Source: Parerythrobacter lacustris
Lineage (GTDB): Bacteria; Pseudomonadota; Alphaproteobacteria; Sphingomonadales; Sphingomonadaceae
Length of the DNA stretch: 64,000 nucleotides
NCBI RefSeq assembly: GCF_024626475.1
Contig: NZ_JANKHH010000004.1
Location: 248,001-312,000, forward strand
Direction of reading: 5' to 3'
The notes beneath the pieces are model-generated. The model did not search any database and was not told the DNA's origin. It worked only from the letters and a program-made list of their open reading frames with translations. Shown one piece after another: positions 8,619 to 17,284 of this stretch; positions within the stretch are counted from its first letter, which is position 1; the number at the start of each line of letters is the position of its first letter. The translations under genes and the position numbers were made by a program.

Positions 8619-9925
8619 ACCACCAGCCCCATCGGGTTCTCCACCAGCTGCTGGAACGCCTGCATCAGCGCCGCGCCGTCCGCGCCATCAATCGCGCGGT
8701 GGTCGAACGAACCGGTCGCGCTCATCACGGTGGCGACGCCGAGTGCGCCGTCGATCACCCACGGGCGTTGCTCGCCCGCGCCGACCGCGAGGATCATCGC
8801 CTGCGGCGGGTTGATCACTGCGTCGAACTGCTTGGTGCCGAACATGCCAAGATTGGAGAGGCTGGCGGTGCCGCCCTGGAATTCATGCGGCTGCAGCTTG
8901 CCGTCCTTGGCCTTGCCCGCCAGTTCCTTCATCTCGGTGCTGATCTGCGCCAGCCCCTTGCGTCCCGCGTCGCGGATGATCGGGGTGATCAGGCCCGACG
9001 GCGCGGCGACCGCGACCGAGATATCTTCGCGAGTATACTGGAACAGCTCGTCGCCCTGGAAGCTGACATTGCACTTGGGCACGCGCTGGAGCGCGCGGGC
9101 GAGCGCCTTGATCAGCAGATCGTTGACCGACAGCTTTACCCCGTCCGGTTCGAGCGATGCGTTGAGCTGGCTGCGCAGCTTGAGCAGCGCATCGAGCCGG
9201 ACATCCACGGTGAGGTAGATGTGCGGAATGGTCTGCTTCGCCTCGGTCAGGCGGCGGGCGATGACCTTGCGGACGTTGTTGAGCTTCTGCGCTTCGTAAG
9301 GCGCGTCGAAATCGCCGCCGAGGGTGGCGGGCTTGGCGGGTGCGGGTGCGGCGGGAGCGGCCGCTTCAGCCTTCGCCGGCGAAGCGCCAGGCGTTGCGCC
9401 TTCGACGTCCGCCTTGACAATCCGGCCGTTGGGGCCGCTGCCGGTGAGGGTCGAAAGGTCGATGCCCTTTTGCTCAGCTATGCGTTTGGCGAGGGGAGAA
9501 GCGATGATCCGGTCTCCGCCATCCGTTCGTCCTGAGCTTGTCGAAGGACTGCTTGGAGCGCTTGCTGCAGGCGCTGGTGTCGGCCCTTCGACAGGCTCAG
9601 GGCGAACGGGTTTGGAAGTTTCTGCCTCGGCAGGAGGTGCTTCCTTTGCTCCAGGCGCAGCCGCCGCCTCGCCCACATCCTCGCCTTCCTCCGCAAGAAT
9701 GGCGATCACCGTGCCGACCTTCACATTTTCTGTTCCCTCGGCCACTTCGATCCTGACGATCACACCCTCGTCGACCGCTTCGAACTCCATCGTCGCCTTG
9801 TCGGTCTCGATCTCGGCCATGATGTCGCCCGAACTGACGGTGTCGCCTTCCTTGACGAGCCAGCGGGCGAGCGTGCCTTCCTCCATGGTCGGCGACAGGG
9901 CGGGCATCTTGATCGGTGTGGGCAT
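8615..9925 (-). CDS. pdhC: Pyruvate dehydrogenase complex E2, dihydrolipoamide acetyltransferase
   Basis: A 436-residue E2. Domains in order: one lipoyl domain (1-80, lipoylated K43 in ETDKATMEF), an alanine/proline-rich linker (about 90-138), a peripheral-subunit-binding domain (about 139-175), a second linker, then the acetyltransferase core with the catalytic DHRAIDG near the C-terminus. It transfers acetyl groups from E1-bound intermediates to CoA. E1 genes are not in the window. Residues about 106-135 of the first linker are encoded by an in-frame palindromic repeat (9523-9609), an unusual origin for linker sequence. The gene is divergent from uspA, with 143 bases between starts. Confidence 0.96.
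   Translation of the reverse strand: MPTPIKMPALSPTMEEGTLARWLVKEGDTVSSGDIMAEIETDKATMEFEAVDEGVIVRIEVAEGTENVKVGTVIAILAEEGEDVGEAAAAPGAKEAPPAEAETSKPVRPEPVEGPTPAPAASAPSSPSTSSGRTDGGDRIIASPLAKRIAEQKGIDLSTLTGSGPNGRIVKADVEGATPGASPAKAEAAAPAAPAPAKPATLGGDFDAPYEAQKLNNVRKVIARRLTEAKQTIPHIYLTVDVRLDALLKLRSQLNASLEPDGVKLSVNDLLIKALARALQRVPKCNVSFQGDELFQYTREDISVAVAAPSGLITPIIRDAGRKGLAQISTEMKELAGKAKDGKLQPHEFQGGTASLSNLGMFGTKQFDAVINPPQAMILAVGAGEQRPWVIDGALGVATVMSATGSFDHRAIDGADGAALMQAFQQLVENPMGLVV
9523..9609. repeat. Sphingomonad-type palindromic repeat inside the pdhC linker
   Basis: Two inverted 27-base arms, 9523-9549 (begins CCGTTCGTCCTGAG) and 9583-9609 (ends GGGCGAACGG), match each other as reverse complements at 24 of 27 positions and flank a 33-base centre. 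The motif is the widespread repeat that reads CCTTCGACAGGCTCAG in sphingomonad genomes, normally found between genes. Here it keeps the pdhC frame and encodes RPEPVEG on one arm and STSSGRT on the other. The tolerant, flexible linker explains why it is allowed. Confidence 0.85.
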
Positions 9926-10068
9926 GGGAGCTCGTGCTATCCTCTCTGACGTAGCGTCATCCTGTGGCGAATTCGGCGCGCGCGGGCAAGGTTCTTGCGC
10001 CGAATACGATTTCAGCGGATATCTGCCAAGCGCCGCAGGTTCTTGCCGCGCTGGAAACGGGGTTTGGA

Positions 10069-10521
10069 ATGCGCGTCTATCTGGTGATCATGGACGAGAC
10101 CGAAGAAGCGCAAAAGGCGCTCCGCTTCGCCTCGCGCCGCGCCATGAAGAGCGAGGGCGCGGTGCATATTCTGGCGCTGGTCGAGAAGCAGAATTTCACC
10201 GCCTTCGGCGCGGTGCAGGAGACGATCGAGCAGGAAGCGCGTGACCGGGCCGAGGTGATGGCGAGCAGCGCGGCCGGGAACCTCTTCTCCGAAAGCGGCC
10301 GCATGCCGACGATCACCGTCAAGGTCGGCGATCCGCAGGGGGTAATCCGCGATTACCTGGCCGAACATCCCGAGGTTGCCGCGCTGGTGCTGGGCGCAGC
10401 GGCGGAAGGATCGCCCGGCCCTCTGATCACACACTTTGCGGCGCATTCGGGCGCGCTGGCCTGCCCGCTCTATATCGTGCCCGGCAGCTTCACCAACGAG
10501 GATATCGACCGCTTGGCTTAG
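10069..10521 (+). CDS. Universal stress protein family (UspA)
   Basis: A 150-residue single UspA domain. It opens [21 protein letters not shown], the usual first strand and helix, and ends with a nucleotide-loop-like stretch ([13 protein letters not shown]) and PLYIVPG. Such proteins are small cytoplasmic stress factors, some ATP-binding; the precise role is unknown. The ATG at 10069 is preferred over a longer frame from 9964, since the longer N-terminus has no family match. It is divergent from pdhC and convergent with rnr, with a palindromic repeat between the two 3' ends. Confidence 0.85.
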   Translation: MRVYLVIMDETEEAQKALRFASRRAMKSEGAVHILALVEKQNFTAFGAVQETIEQEARDRAEVMASSAAGNLFSESGRMPTITVKVGDPQGVIRDYLAEHPEVAALVLGAAAEGSPGPLITHFAAHSGALACPLYIVPGSFTNEDIDRLA

Positions 10522-10537
10522 CCGACCGCTCCATTTT

Positions 10538-10659
10538 CGTCATTGCGAGCGACCGCAGGTCGCGCGGCAATCCAGGGTGCGGGTCTGCCTTGAATGGCTG
10601 ACTAAGTGAGTGGGCATCGTACTTTGGATTGCCGCGTCGCTTCGCTCCTCGCAATGACG
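10538..10659. repeat. Inverted repeat element (CGTCATTGCGAG type)
   Basis: The left arm (10538-10574) starts CGTCATTGCGAG and ends GCGGCAATCCA; the right arm (10625-10659) is its inverted counterpart, starting TGGATTGCCGCG and ending CTCGCAATGACG. The arms differ in their middles. This family is scattered between genes in many alphaproteobacteria. It sits between the convergent ends of the usp gene and rnr and may form a hairpin in both transcripts. Confidence 0.8.
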
Positions 10660-10666
10660 GTTGGGA

Positions 10667-12943
10667 TTACCGCTTCCGCTTGCCCTGATGGCGGATATTG
10701 GTCGGCCTGCCGCGTTTGCCATCGACGAATTTGCCCTTGCGGCGCGGTACCGGGCGCTCGCCGCGTGGCTCGATCGGGTTGCCGTCGCTATCGAACGGGA
10801 CGAACTTGAGCGCGCCGGTTAGCGGGTTCGCCTCGCCCAGCTTGAGCTTCAGCTTATCGCCCGTCTTGTAGCGCGTGCCGCTGTGCTCCCCGACCAGCGC
10901 CTGCGCTGTTTCCTCGTAGCGGAACCGCTCCGCGCCGAGTGTCGAGACCGGGATCAATCCGTCCCCGCCCAGCCCCACGATAGTGGCGAAGAAGCCGAAG
11001 CTCTGCACCCCGGTGATGCGGGTTTCGAAGGTCTCGCCCACCCGGCCCGCAAGCCACGCGGCAACGTAGCGGTCGATCGTCTCGCGTTCCGCCTCCATCG
11101 CCCGCCGCTCGGCCTGGCTGATGGCGTCGGACACGCGCGACAGGTCCTCGCGGTCGCGGTCGGACAGGCCGGTGGAGGGCGGCAGCTCTGCCTTCGGCTT
11201 GGGCTGCTCCAGCCCGTAGGCATCGACCAGCGCGCGGTGCACCAGCAGATCCGCATAGCGGCGGATCGGCGAGGTGAAGTGCGCATAGGATCCGAGCGAA
11301 AGCCCGAAGTGACCTGCATTTTTCGGCCCGTAATAGGCCTGCGTCTGGGTGCGCAGGACGGCTTCCATCACCTGCGCCTTCTCCGCCTCGTCGGTCACAT
11401 CCTTGAGCATGCGGTTGAACAGCCCCGGGGTGATGACCTGCCCCAGCGCGAAATTGCGGCCGAAGGTGGCGAGGTATTCCTTGAGCGCGACCAGCTTCTC
11501 GCGGCTCGGCGGTTCGTGCACGCGGTAGACGACGGGCGATTTCTTGTTCTCCAGCGCCTTCGCTGCCGCCACATTGGCGGCGATCATGAAATCCTCGACC
11601 ACGCGGTGCGCGTCGAGCCGCTCGCGGATCGCAATCTCTGCGATCTTGCCCTGTTCATCCAGCATGACCCGCCGCTCGGGCAGGTCGAGTTCGAGCGGGT
11701 CGCGCTTGTCGCGCGCTGCGGCGAGCACTTTCCAGCAGTCCCACAGGTTCTGGAGGTGAGGCTCGGCCTTGCCGCCATCGATCCGCGCCTGCGCGTCCTC
11801 GTAAGCGATGTTCTCCGCGATCCGCACGATCGCGCGGCGGAATTGCTGTTCGAGCACCTTGCCTTCGGCATCGATATGCAAATGGCACACTATCGCCGCG
11901 CGGTCTTCGCCCTGCTTGAGCGAGCAGACATCGGCGCTGAGCACTTCGGGCAGCATCGGGACCACGCGGTCGGGGAAATAGACCGAGTTGCCGCGCTTGC
12001 GCGCCTCGCGGTCGAGCGCGCCGCCGGGGCGGACGTAGAACGCAACATCGGCAATCGCGATCACCGCCTTGAACCCGCCCTTCCCGTCGGGATCGGCCCA
12101 GATCGCATCGTCGTGATCGCGCGCATCGGCCGGGTCGATCGCGACAATCGGCAGGTGCCGCAGGTCTTCGCGCTTGTCTTCGCTCAGCGGGAGCTTCGCC
12201 GCGAGCTCCGCTTCCTCCAATGTGGCTTCCGGGAAAACGTTGGGGATGCCGTGCTTCGAGATCGCGATCAGCGAGAAGGCGCGCGGGGCCAGCGGATCGC
12301 CCAGCACCTCCACCACCTTGACGCCCGAGCGGGGCGATTTGCCAACCGGTTCGGCGAGCACCAGCTGGCCTTCTTCCGCCCCACCGAGGTCGCTGATCAA
12401 AGTCGACTGGCGGATGCGCTTGTCGACCGGGGCGAGCCAGCCCTTCCCGCTGCCGTCGATCTCGACCACGCCCATCAGCCCCTCGGTCCGCGCCGGGAGC
12501 TTTTTCATCACATGGGCTTTCCACCCGCAGCCCGCTTCTTCGGTCCGGGCGAGAATCCGGTCGCCCACCTTCAGCGCCGCGTGGCGCACCTTGCCCCGGG
12601 TGTTCTCGATCACCCGCAGGCGGGGCGGCGGGGCGGCATCGTCGGGCTGCCAGCTGTCGGGGATCGCGTAGGGTTCGCCATCGTCTATCTCGAGCACGCG
12701 CAGCACGGTGACCTTGGGTACCCCGCCCATCCGGTGGTAGGCGGTCTTCTTGCCGTCGATCAGGCCTTCCTCGGCCATGTCCTTGAGCAGCTTCTTGAGC
12801 GCGATCTTCTCCTGCCCCTTGAGGCCAAAGGCCTTGGCGATCTCGCGCTTGCCGACGATCCCTTCGGCAGACTGGAGGAATTCGAGAACCTGTTCTTTAC
12901 GCGGCATGCCCTGCGGGCGGCGATTGTCGGGGCGTTTGGCCAT
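10667..12943 (-). CDS. rnr: Ribonuclease R
   Basis: A 758-residue RNB-family 3'-to-5' exoribonuclease that degrades structured RNA and takes part in RNA quality control. Order: N-terminal helix-turn-helix-like domain (about 10-75), cold-shock/OB domains, the RNB catalytic centre with DPADARDHDDAIW near residue 270 (acidic metal ligands), a conserved SPIRRYADLLVHR, an S1 domain, and a basic C-terminal tail rich in Arg and Lys that is typical of RNase R. Length matches the family. The start follows the ATG at 12941-12943. It is convergent with usp and sits 23 bases downstream of the M28 peptidase gene. Confidence 0.96.
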   Translation of the reverse strand: MAKRPDNRRPQGMPRKEQVLEFLQSAEGIVGKREIAKAFGLKGQEKIALKKLLKDMAEEGLIDGKKTAYHRMGGVPKVTVLRVLEIDDGEPYAIPDSWQPDDAAPPPRLRVIENTRGKVRHAALKVGDRILARTEEAGCGWKAHVMKKLPARTEGLMGVVEIDGSGKGWLAPVDKRIRQSTLISDLGGAEEGQLVLAEPVGKSPRSGVKVVEVLGDPLAPRAFSLIAISKHGIPNVFPEATLEEAELAAKLPLSEDKREDLRHLPIVAIDPADARDHDDAIWADPDGKGGFKAVIAIADVAFYVRPGGALDREARKRGNSVYFPDRVVPMLPEVLSADVCSLKQGEDRAAIVCHLHIDAEGKVLEQQFRRAIVRIAENIAYEDAQARIDGGKAEPHLQNLWDCWKVLAAARDKRDPLELDLPERRVMLDEQGKIAEIAIRERLDAHRVVEDFMIAANVAAAKALENKKSPVVYRVHEPPSREKLVALKEYLATFGRNFALGQVITPGLFNRMLKDVTDEAEKAQVMEAVLRTQTQAYYGPKNAGHFGLSLGSYAHFTSPIRRYADLLVHRALVDAYGLEQPKPKAELPPSTGLSDRDREDLSRVSDAISQAERRAMEAERETIDRYVAAWLAGRVGETFETRITGVQSFGFFATIVGLGGDGLIPVSTLGAERFRYEETAQALVGEHSGTRYKTGDKLKLKLGEANPLTGALKFVPFDSDGNPIEPRGERPVPRRKGKFVDGKRGRPTNIRHQGKRKR

Positions 12944-12966
12944 AGGCGGCCCATATGGGGACGGCG

Positions 12967-14394
12967 CTACTCGCTGTCACCCTGTTCCTTGGCAATCGGG
13001 GCGAATGCGCCCGCCGGAACCGCGCTTGAGACGGGCGAACAATTTTCACCATCGCAGGCCGAAACGCCAAATATCCAATCATCGCCCCGAGTACCACCTA
13101 GCTCAACGCCAATTCCCTCAGAGCTTTCGAAAGCAACAACCGGCTCATCTTCTGTCACGGTCGCGCTTACCGAAAATTCGTCCAGCGGCTCATCAGCAGG
13201 AGTGTACTCATACACCGGCTCGGTCATCCAATAGGATTCATCGGTACGTCGCAGCCAAACCTTGTACAAGTTTGCACCGGGGACATGAGGCCAATCCAGT
13301 TCTGAGAAGGTCTTCACTGCCGCATCTATTGAAACTCTGGGCGGCATCGGCGCCCGCGCCAGCCGGTCCAAGGCCCGGACATTGAGCTGGGTGACCTTGG
13401 CGAGATAGGCGAAGTCCATCTCGTCCACCGTGTCGCCATAGGTGACGCCGTCCTCGACCCGCAGGTCCTGGTGCTGGTGATCGTAATCCTCGACCGCGAC
13501 CGAGAAGCGGATCGCCGGATAGCCCTTGTCGAGGAACGGGATCTGATCTCCGCCCCGCCCCATGCGGTCGGTCCGCCAGATTTGCCGCACATCGATCTCG
13601 CCTGGATATTCGTCGGCCAGATTGTCCAGCCAGCGCGAGAGGTTGCGCCCCGGGCTGTCGTTCTCGCCCCCGTTTCGGCGCTGGTCGGCGCGCAAGGCAT
13701 CGGTCAGGTCGGCGCGTGGCCCTTCGGAGAACACCCGTACCGCCTTGTCATCGCAATAGCCGTCCGAACCGCAGCTGCCACCGACGATATCGTTGTTGAG
13801 CACGGCCTTGACCGTCCAGCCTTGCGCCTCTGCGTAGTCGGCCAGCAACTGACCGCCGTAGAGCCCCTGTTCCTCGCCCGATAGAAGCGCATAGACAATG
13901 GTGGTCGGATATTGCCGCTGCGAGAGCGCGCGGGCCGCTTCGATCACCAGCGCTGTGCCCGATGCATCGTCATTCGCGCCGGGCGCATCGCTGGTGAAGT
14001 CCATCACATCGGTAACACGGCTGTCGATATGGCCCTGCACGATGACGACTTCGTTCGGGCGTTCCGTCCCGAGCTGGATCGCGACCGCATTGCGCAGGAG
14101 GACCGGGGTTGTGATCCTCCGGCCTTCGACCATGCGTTCGGGCAGCACCACTTCGAGGCAGCCGCCGCACTCGGCAGAGATTGTGCGGAAAGTCTCCGCG
14201 CCCCAGTCCACCGCAGCGCCGATACCACGTTCCGGATTGTCCTGTTCGGACAGCGTATGGCGCGTGCCGAAGGCGACGAGCCGCTCGACGTCGGCCTTTA
14301 GGCGTTCGGAAGAAACCGCCGCAGCCGGATCATCGTCTTGTGCGGAGAGTGGGTTTGCAGCGATCAGGGCGACAAGAGGGAGGACATAGCGCAT
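12967..14394 (-). CDS. Secreted M28-family zinc peptidase
   Basis: A 475-residue protein with a signal peptide (MRYVLPLVALIAANPLSA). The M28 catalytic set is visible in order: GHIDSR (His), GANDDASGTA (bridging Asp), SGEEQGLYG (Glu base and Glu ligand), NNDIVG (Asp) and DYDHQHQD (His). After the peptidase domain, about 120 residues form a likely beta domain resembling a fibronectin-type or carbohydrate-binding appendage. Members are aminopeptidases in the periplasm or outside the cell. The start at 14394 is chosen for the signal peptide; the frame is open to 14505, but the added residues would bury it. Confidence 0.9.
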   Translation of the reverse strand: MRYVLPLVALIAANPLSAQDDDPAAAVSSERLKADVERLVAFGTRHTLSEQDNPERGIGAAVDWGAETFRTISAECGGCLEVVLPERMVEGRRITTPVLLRNAVAIQLGTERPNEVVIVQGHIDSRVTDVMDFTSDAPGANDDASGTALVIEAARALSQRQYPTTIVYALLSGEEQGLYGGQLLADYAEAQGWTVKAVLNNDIVGGSCGSDGYCDDKAVRVFSEGPRADLTDALRADQRRNGGENDSPGRNLSRWLDNLADEYPGEIDVRQIWRTDRMGRGGDQIPFLDKGYPAIRFSVAVEDYDHQHQDLRVEDGVTYGDTVDEMDFAYLAKVTQLNVRALDRLARAPMPPRVSIDAAVKTFSELDWPHVPGANLYKVWLRRTDESYWMTEPVYEYTPADEPLDEFSVSATVTEDEPVVAFESSEGIGVELGGTRGDDWIFGVSACDGENCSPVSSAVPAGAFAPIAKEQGDSE

Positions 14395-14449
14395 CGCCAC
14401 CTTTTCGAGACTGCGCGCGCCGATGGCAAGACCGGATGTACGCGCGGCT

Positions 14450-15040
14450 TCACCCCATTGGCGCGGGCTGCTCGCCATAGGCGTTGGGCCCGTCATCGGA
14501 TTCAAGCACGCCGAATATGATCGTGACCAAATAGCCCGCCCACCCGATGATGCTGTACATATAAAGGCGCGACTGGTCGCCCAAGGCCTTTTCGGGGTCG
14601 GTCTGTGTCATCGCGGATTCGGTCATCGCGATCACCTGGTCGATGTTGATGACGTTCATTACCGTGGTGTAAACAAACGGTGCCAGCGCGAGGACCAGCC
14701 ACCAGCCCGGCTTCCCCGAATCGTGCAGCCGGCGGACGAAGCTGGCCGAGAACAGACCCACGCTGACGAGCGACAATGCCGCGCCGTAGTAGGCGGCATT
14801 GCGCATATGATCGCCGAGACCGGATAGCATCGCGGCGTTTAGATCCTGCGGGTCGACCCCGCTTCGCGCCGCCTCGAACGCCGATGTGAACATTTGCGCA
14901 TACATCGGGATGGAGATCACGAGACCCAGCACGAACTGGATCAGGACGAGGAACAGCATGTACCACCAGAAGGTGGAGCGCGCGTCGCGCCCATTGAAGT
15001 TTCCGAGGTTCGCGAGATTGTAGCGGATGGACTGGATCAT
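14450..15040 (-). CDS. DUF805 inner-membrane protein
   Basis: A 196-residue DUF805 (YhaH-like) protein. Typical signs: an N-terminal NLGNFNGRDARSTFWWYMLF, a central FVRRLHDSGKPGWWLVLALAPF, and about four hydrophobic helices (about 24-46, 85-105, 115-135, 160-178). The function of the family is unknown. It stands alone between proS and the M28 peptidase gene on the same strand. Confidence 0.88.
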   Translation of the reverse strand: MIQSIRYNLANLGNFNGRDARSTFWWYMLFLVLIQFVLGLVISIPMYAQMFTSAFEAARSGVDPQDLNAAMLSGLGDHMRNAAYYGAALSLVSVGLFSASFVRRLHDSGKPGWWLVLALAPFVYTTVMNVINIDQVIAMTESAMTQTDPEKALGDQSRLYMYSIIGWAGYLVTIIFGVLESDDGPNAYGEQPAPMG

Positions 15041-15070
15041 GGTTTCCTACCCCGTTGGTGTCAGCGCGGG

Positions 15071-16615
15071 CTAATAGGCGCGCGCGACGAGAATGCGTTC
15101 CACTGCCGGTTCCCCGGTGAAAATGCATGTGCCATCCGCCGCATTACCGCCCCGCGGCACATTGCGGATGGTCAGCTTGTGTTCCTTGAGGAACTCGACG
15201 ACCTTGTCCAGCGCCGCGCCAGTGGGTCTGGCCCATTGCACTTCGACCCAGCCGGGGAAGCGCTCGCCTGAGTTGTAGAAGTTTGCGAGCTGCTCGGTCG
15301 TTTCGACCCCGCGTGTGATATTGGCATCGCGCCGCGCGCGCGCCTCGTCCAGCAGCGCGGTCTGGATTTGCTCGAGCATTGCCCCGATGCCCTCGCCCGC
15401 AGCCTCGCGAGTGGGCGTCTCGAAAGCGGACTTGCCGGTCGCGGCATCCCACAGCCGGTCGCGGCGGAGCAGGCTGACGACGCCGTTCTCCATATCGCGG
15501 CCACCGACTTCGATGATGATCGGAGCGCCCTTGCGCACCCAGTCCCAGCGCTTCGCCGCAGCCTTCCCGGGCTTTGTATCGAGCAGCACCCGGACCGGTT
15601 CATTCAGGGCCGACTGCGCCCCGATTGCCGCCTTGAGTTCGGAGCAATAGCCGATCAGCGCCGCATCCTCCGGCTTGTCGCGCAGCATCGGCAGGATAAC
15701 CACCTGCCACGGTGCGATCGCCGGGGGGACGCGCAGTCCGTCGTCGTCGCCATGGGTCATGACGACCCCGCCGATCATCCGGGTCGAAACGCCCCAGCTG
15801 GTGGTGTGGCAGAGCTGCTGGGTGCCTTCACGGTCCTGGTAGCGGATGCCCGAAGCCTGCGCGAAATTGGTCCCGAGATAATGGCTGGTCCCGGCTTGCA
15901 GTGCCTTGCCGTCCTGCATCATCGCCTCGATCGACCAGGTCTCGACCGCGCCGGGGAAGCGCTCGTTCTCCGGCTTCTCGCCCGCGATTACCGGCAGCGC
16001 GAGGTCCTCCTCGGCGCAGGCGCGGTAGACTTCGAGCATCCGCATGGTGTGCTCCTTGGCGTCTTCGGCGGTTTCGTGCGCGGTATGGCCTTCCTGCCAC
16101 AGGAATTCGCTGGTCCGCAGGAACATGCGGGTGCGCATTTCCCACCGCACGACATTGGCCCATTGGTTGAGTTTGAGCGGCAGGTCGCGCCAGCTCTGCA
16201 CCCAGCGCGCCATGGCGTCACCGATAATCGTTTCCGACGTAGGCCGGACGACGAGCGGTTCCTCCAGCTTCGCTTCGGGATCGGGAATCAGCCCGCCGTC
16301 CGGTCCGGCAATCAGCCGGTGGTGGGTGACGACCGCCATTTCCTTGGCGAAGCCCTCGACATGCTCGGCCTCGCGCTCGAAGTTCGACAGCGGAATGAAC
16401 AGCGGGAAATAGGCGTTGTCATGCCCCGTGTCCTTGATCCGCTGGTCGAGCAATCGCTGGATGCGTTCCCATATGCCGTAGCCCCACGGCTTGATGACCA
16501 TGCAGCCGCGCACCCCCGAATCCTCGGCGAGATCGGCGGCGGAGATGACCTCCTGGTACCATTGCGCAAAATCGTCGGCGCGCTTCACCGAGAGGGCGTG
16601 GCGGATGTTTGACAC
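15071..16615 (-). CDS. proS: Prolyl-tRNA synthetase, archaeal/eukaryotic-type (type 3)
   Basis: A 514-residue class II aminoacyl-tRNA synthetase. It lacks the editing insertion of the long bacterial form and ends in a C-terminal tyrosine (RAY) like archaeal-type ProRS. Class II motif features include RPTSETIIGDAM (motif 2 region) and a conserved RTSEFLWQEGHTAH. It charges tRNA-Pro in the cytoplasm. The start is GTG at 16615. It follows phaR by 44 bases on the same strand. Many alphaproteobacteria use the bacterial-type enzyme without an editing domain, so this choice is of phylogenetic interest. Confidence 0.95.
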   Translation of the reverse strand: MSNIRHALSVKRADDFAQWYQEVISAADLAEDSGVRGCMVIKPWGYGIWERIQRLLDQRIKDTGHDNAYFPLFIPLSNFEREAEHVEGFAKEMAVVTHHRLIAGPDGGLIPDPEAKLEEPLVVRPTSETIIGDAMARWVQSWRDLPLKLNQWANVVRWEMRTRMFLRTSEFLWQEGHTAHETAEDAKEHTMRMLEVYRACAEEDLALPVIAGEKPENERFPGAVETWSIEAMMQDGKALQAGTSHYLGTNFAQASGIRYQDREGTQQLCHTTSWGVSTRMIGGVVMTHGDDDGLRVPPAIAPWQVVILPMLRDKPEDAALIGYCSELKAAIGAQSALNEPVRVLLDTKPGKAAAKRWDWVRKGAPIIIEVGGRDMENGVVSLLRRDRLWDAATGKSAFETPTREAAGEGIGAMLEQIQTALLDEARARRDANITRGVETTEQLANFYNSGERFPGWVEVQWARPTGAALDKVVEFLKEHKLTIRNVPRGGNAADGTCIFTGEPAVERILVARAY

Positions 16616-16659
16616 GTGATGTTCCTGCTTGAATTCGGATGGCCGGCTTCGCGCCGATC

Positions 16660-17214
16660 CTATTTGCCCAACTGGTCGAGCTTCTTCTGCATTTCCGCCA
16701 TCTGGCGACGCAGCGCGGCGATCTCTTCGCTGTCGGACGGCTTATCGCCACCTCCGGCGGATTTTGCGCCCGGCAACAGCGCGTCGCCCATCGCCTTCAT
16801 GACGGCAAGGTTGGTCTCCGCAATCTTGGCCAACGGATTGCCGGTGATGCCCTTTTTGAACGCCTCCTGCAGCTTCGTCTGGTTCTTGCGGAAATTTTCC
16901 ATGCTCGCTTCGAGATAGCTCGGCATCATCGACTGCATCGAATTGCCGTACATCGCGATCAGGTCGCGCAGGAAACTGACCGGCAGCATCTGCGATCCAC
17001 CCGATTCTTCTTCCATGATGATCTGGGTCAGGATCGAATGGGTAATGTCGTCGCCGGTCTTGGCATCGACCACTTTGAAATCGACCCCTTCGCGCGTCAT
17101 CTTCGCCAGATCGTCGAGCGTGATGTAGCTCGACGAACCGGTGTTGTAGAGCCGCCGGTTGGCGTATTTCTTGATGATGGTCGCTTCACCATCCTGCGGA
17201 TCGCGCTTGGCCAT
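16660..17214 (-). CDS. phaR: Polyhydroxyalkanoate synthesis repressor PhaR
   Basis: A 184-residue PhaR. The conserved N-terminal DNA/PHB-binding domain spans about residues 12-70 (IIKKYANRRLYNTGSSSYITL and onward); a second PHB-accumulation regulatory region (about 75-120) carries SFLRDLIAMYGNSMQSMMP; a coiled-coil C-terminus ends RRQMAEMQKKLDQLGK. PhaR represses phasin and its own gene until polyhydroxybutyrate granules titrate it. No pha synthase or phasin gene is in the window. ATG 17214 is chosen because the family starts MAKR; the frame extends to 17241 but then runs into the operator. The upstream 17231-17276 is rich in TGC/GCA and contains CTGC-N4-GCAG. Confidence 0.93.
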   Translation of the reverse strand: MAKRDPQDGEATIIKKYANRRLYNTGSSSYITLDDLAKMTREGVDFKVVDAKTGDDITHSILTQIIMEEESGGSQMLPVSFLRDLIAMYGNSMQSMMPSYLEASMENFRKNQTKLQEAFKKGITGNPLAKIAETNLAVMKAMGDALLPGAKSAGGGDKPSDSEEIAALRRQMAEMQKKLDQLGK

Positions 17215-17230
17215 CGCCTGCCCTCTCATG

Positions 17231-17276
17231 TTGCAATGCATGCTGCATTAGCAGGTGCAGCAAGTGCAGTGCAACA
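17231..17276. promoter_or_regulatory. Probable PhaR operator upstream of phaR
   Basis: Directly upstream of phaR lies a TGC/GCA-rich tract. It includes CTGC-ATTA-GCAG at 17243-17254, an exact fit to the CTGC-N3/4-GCAG pattern reported for PhaR in Paracoccus, plus several further TGCA/GCAG repeats. This suggests autorepression. Binding was not tested; the match is by eye. Confidence 0.65.
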
Positions 17277-17284
17277 AATCGCTG

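Noticed and set aside
15041-15070. Leader or riboswitch between proS and the DUF805 gene
   Set aside because: The gap is only 30 bases and shows no structure.
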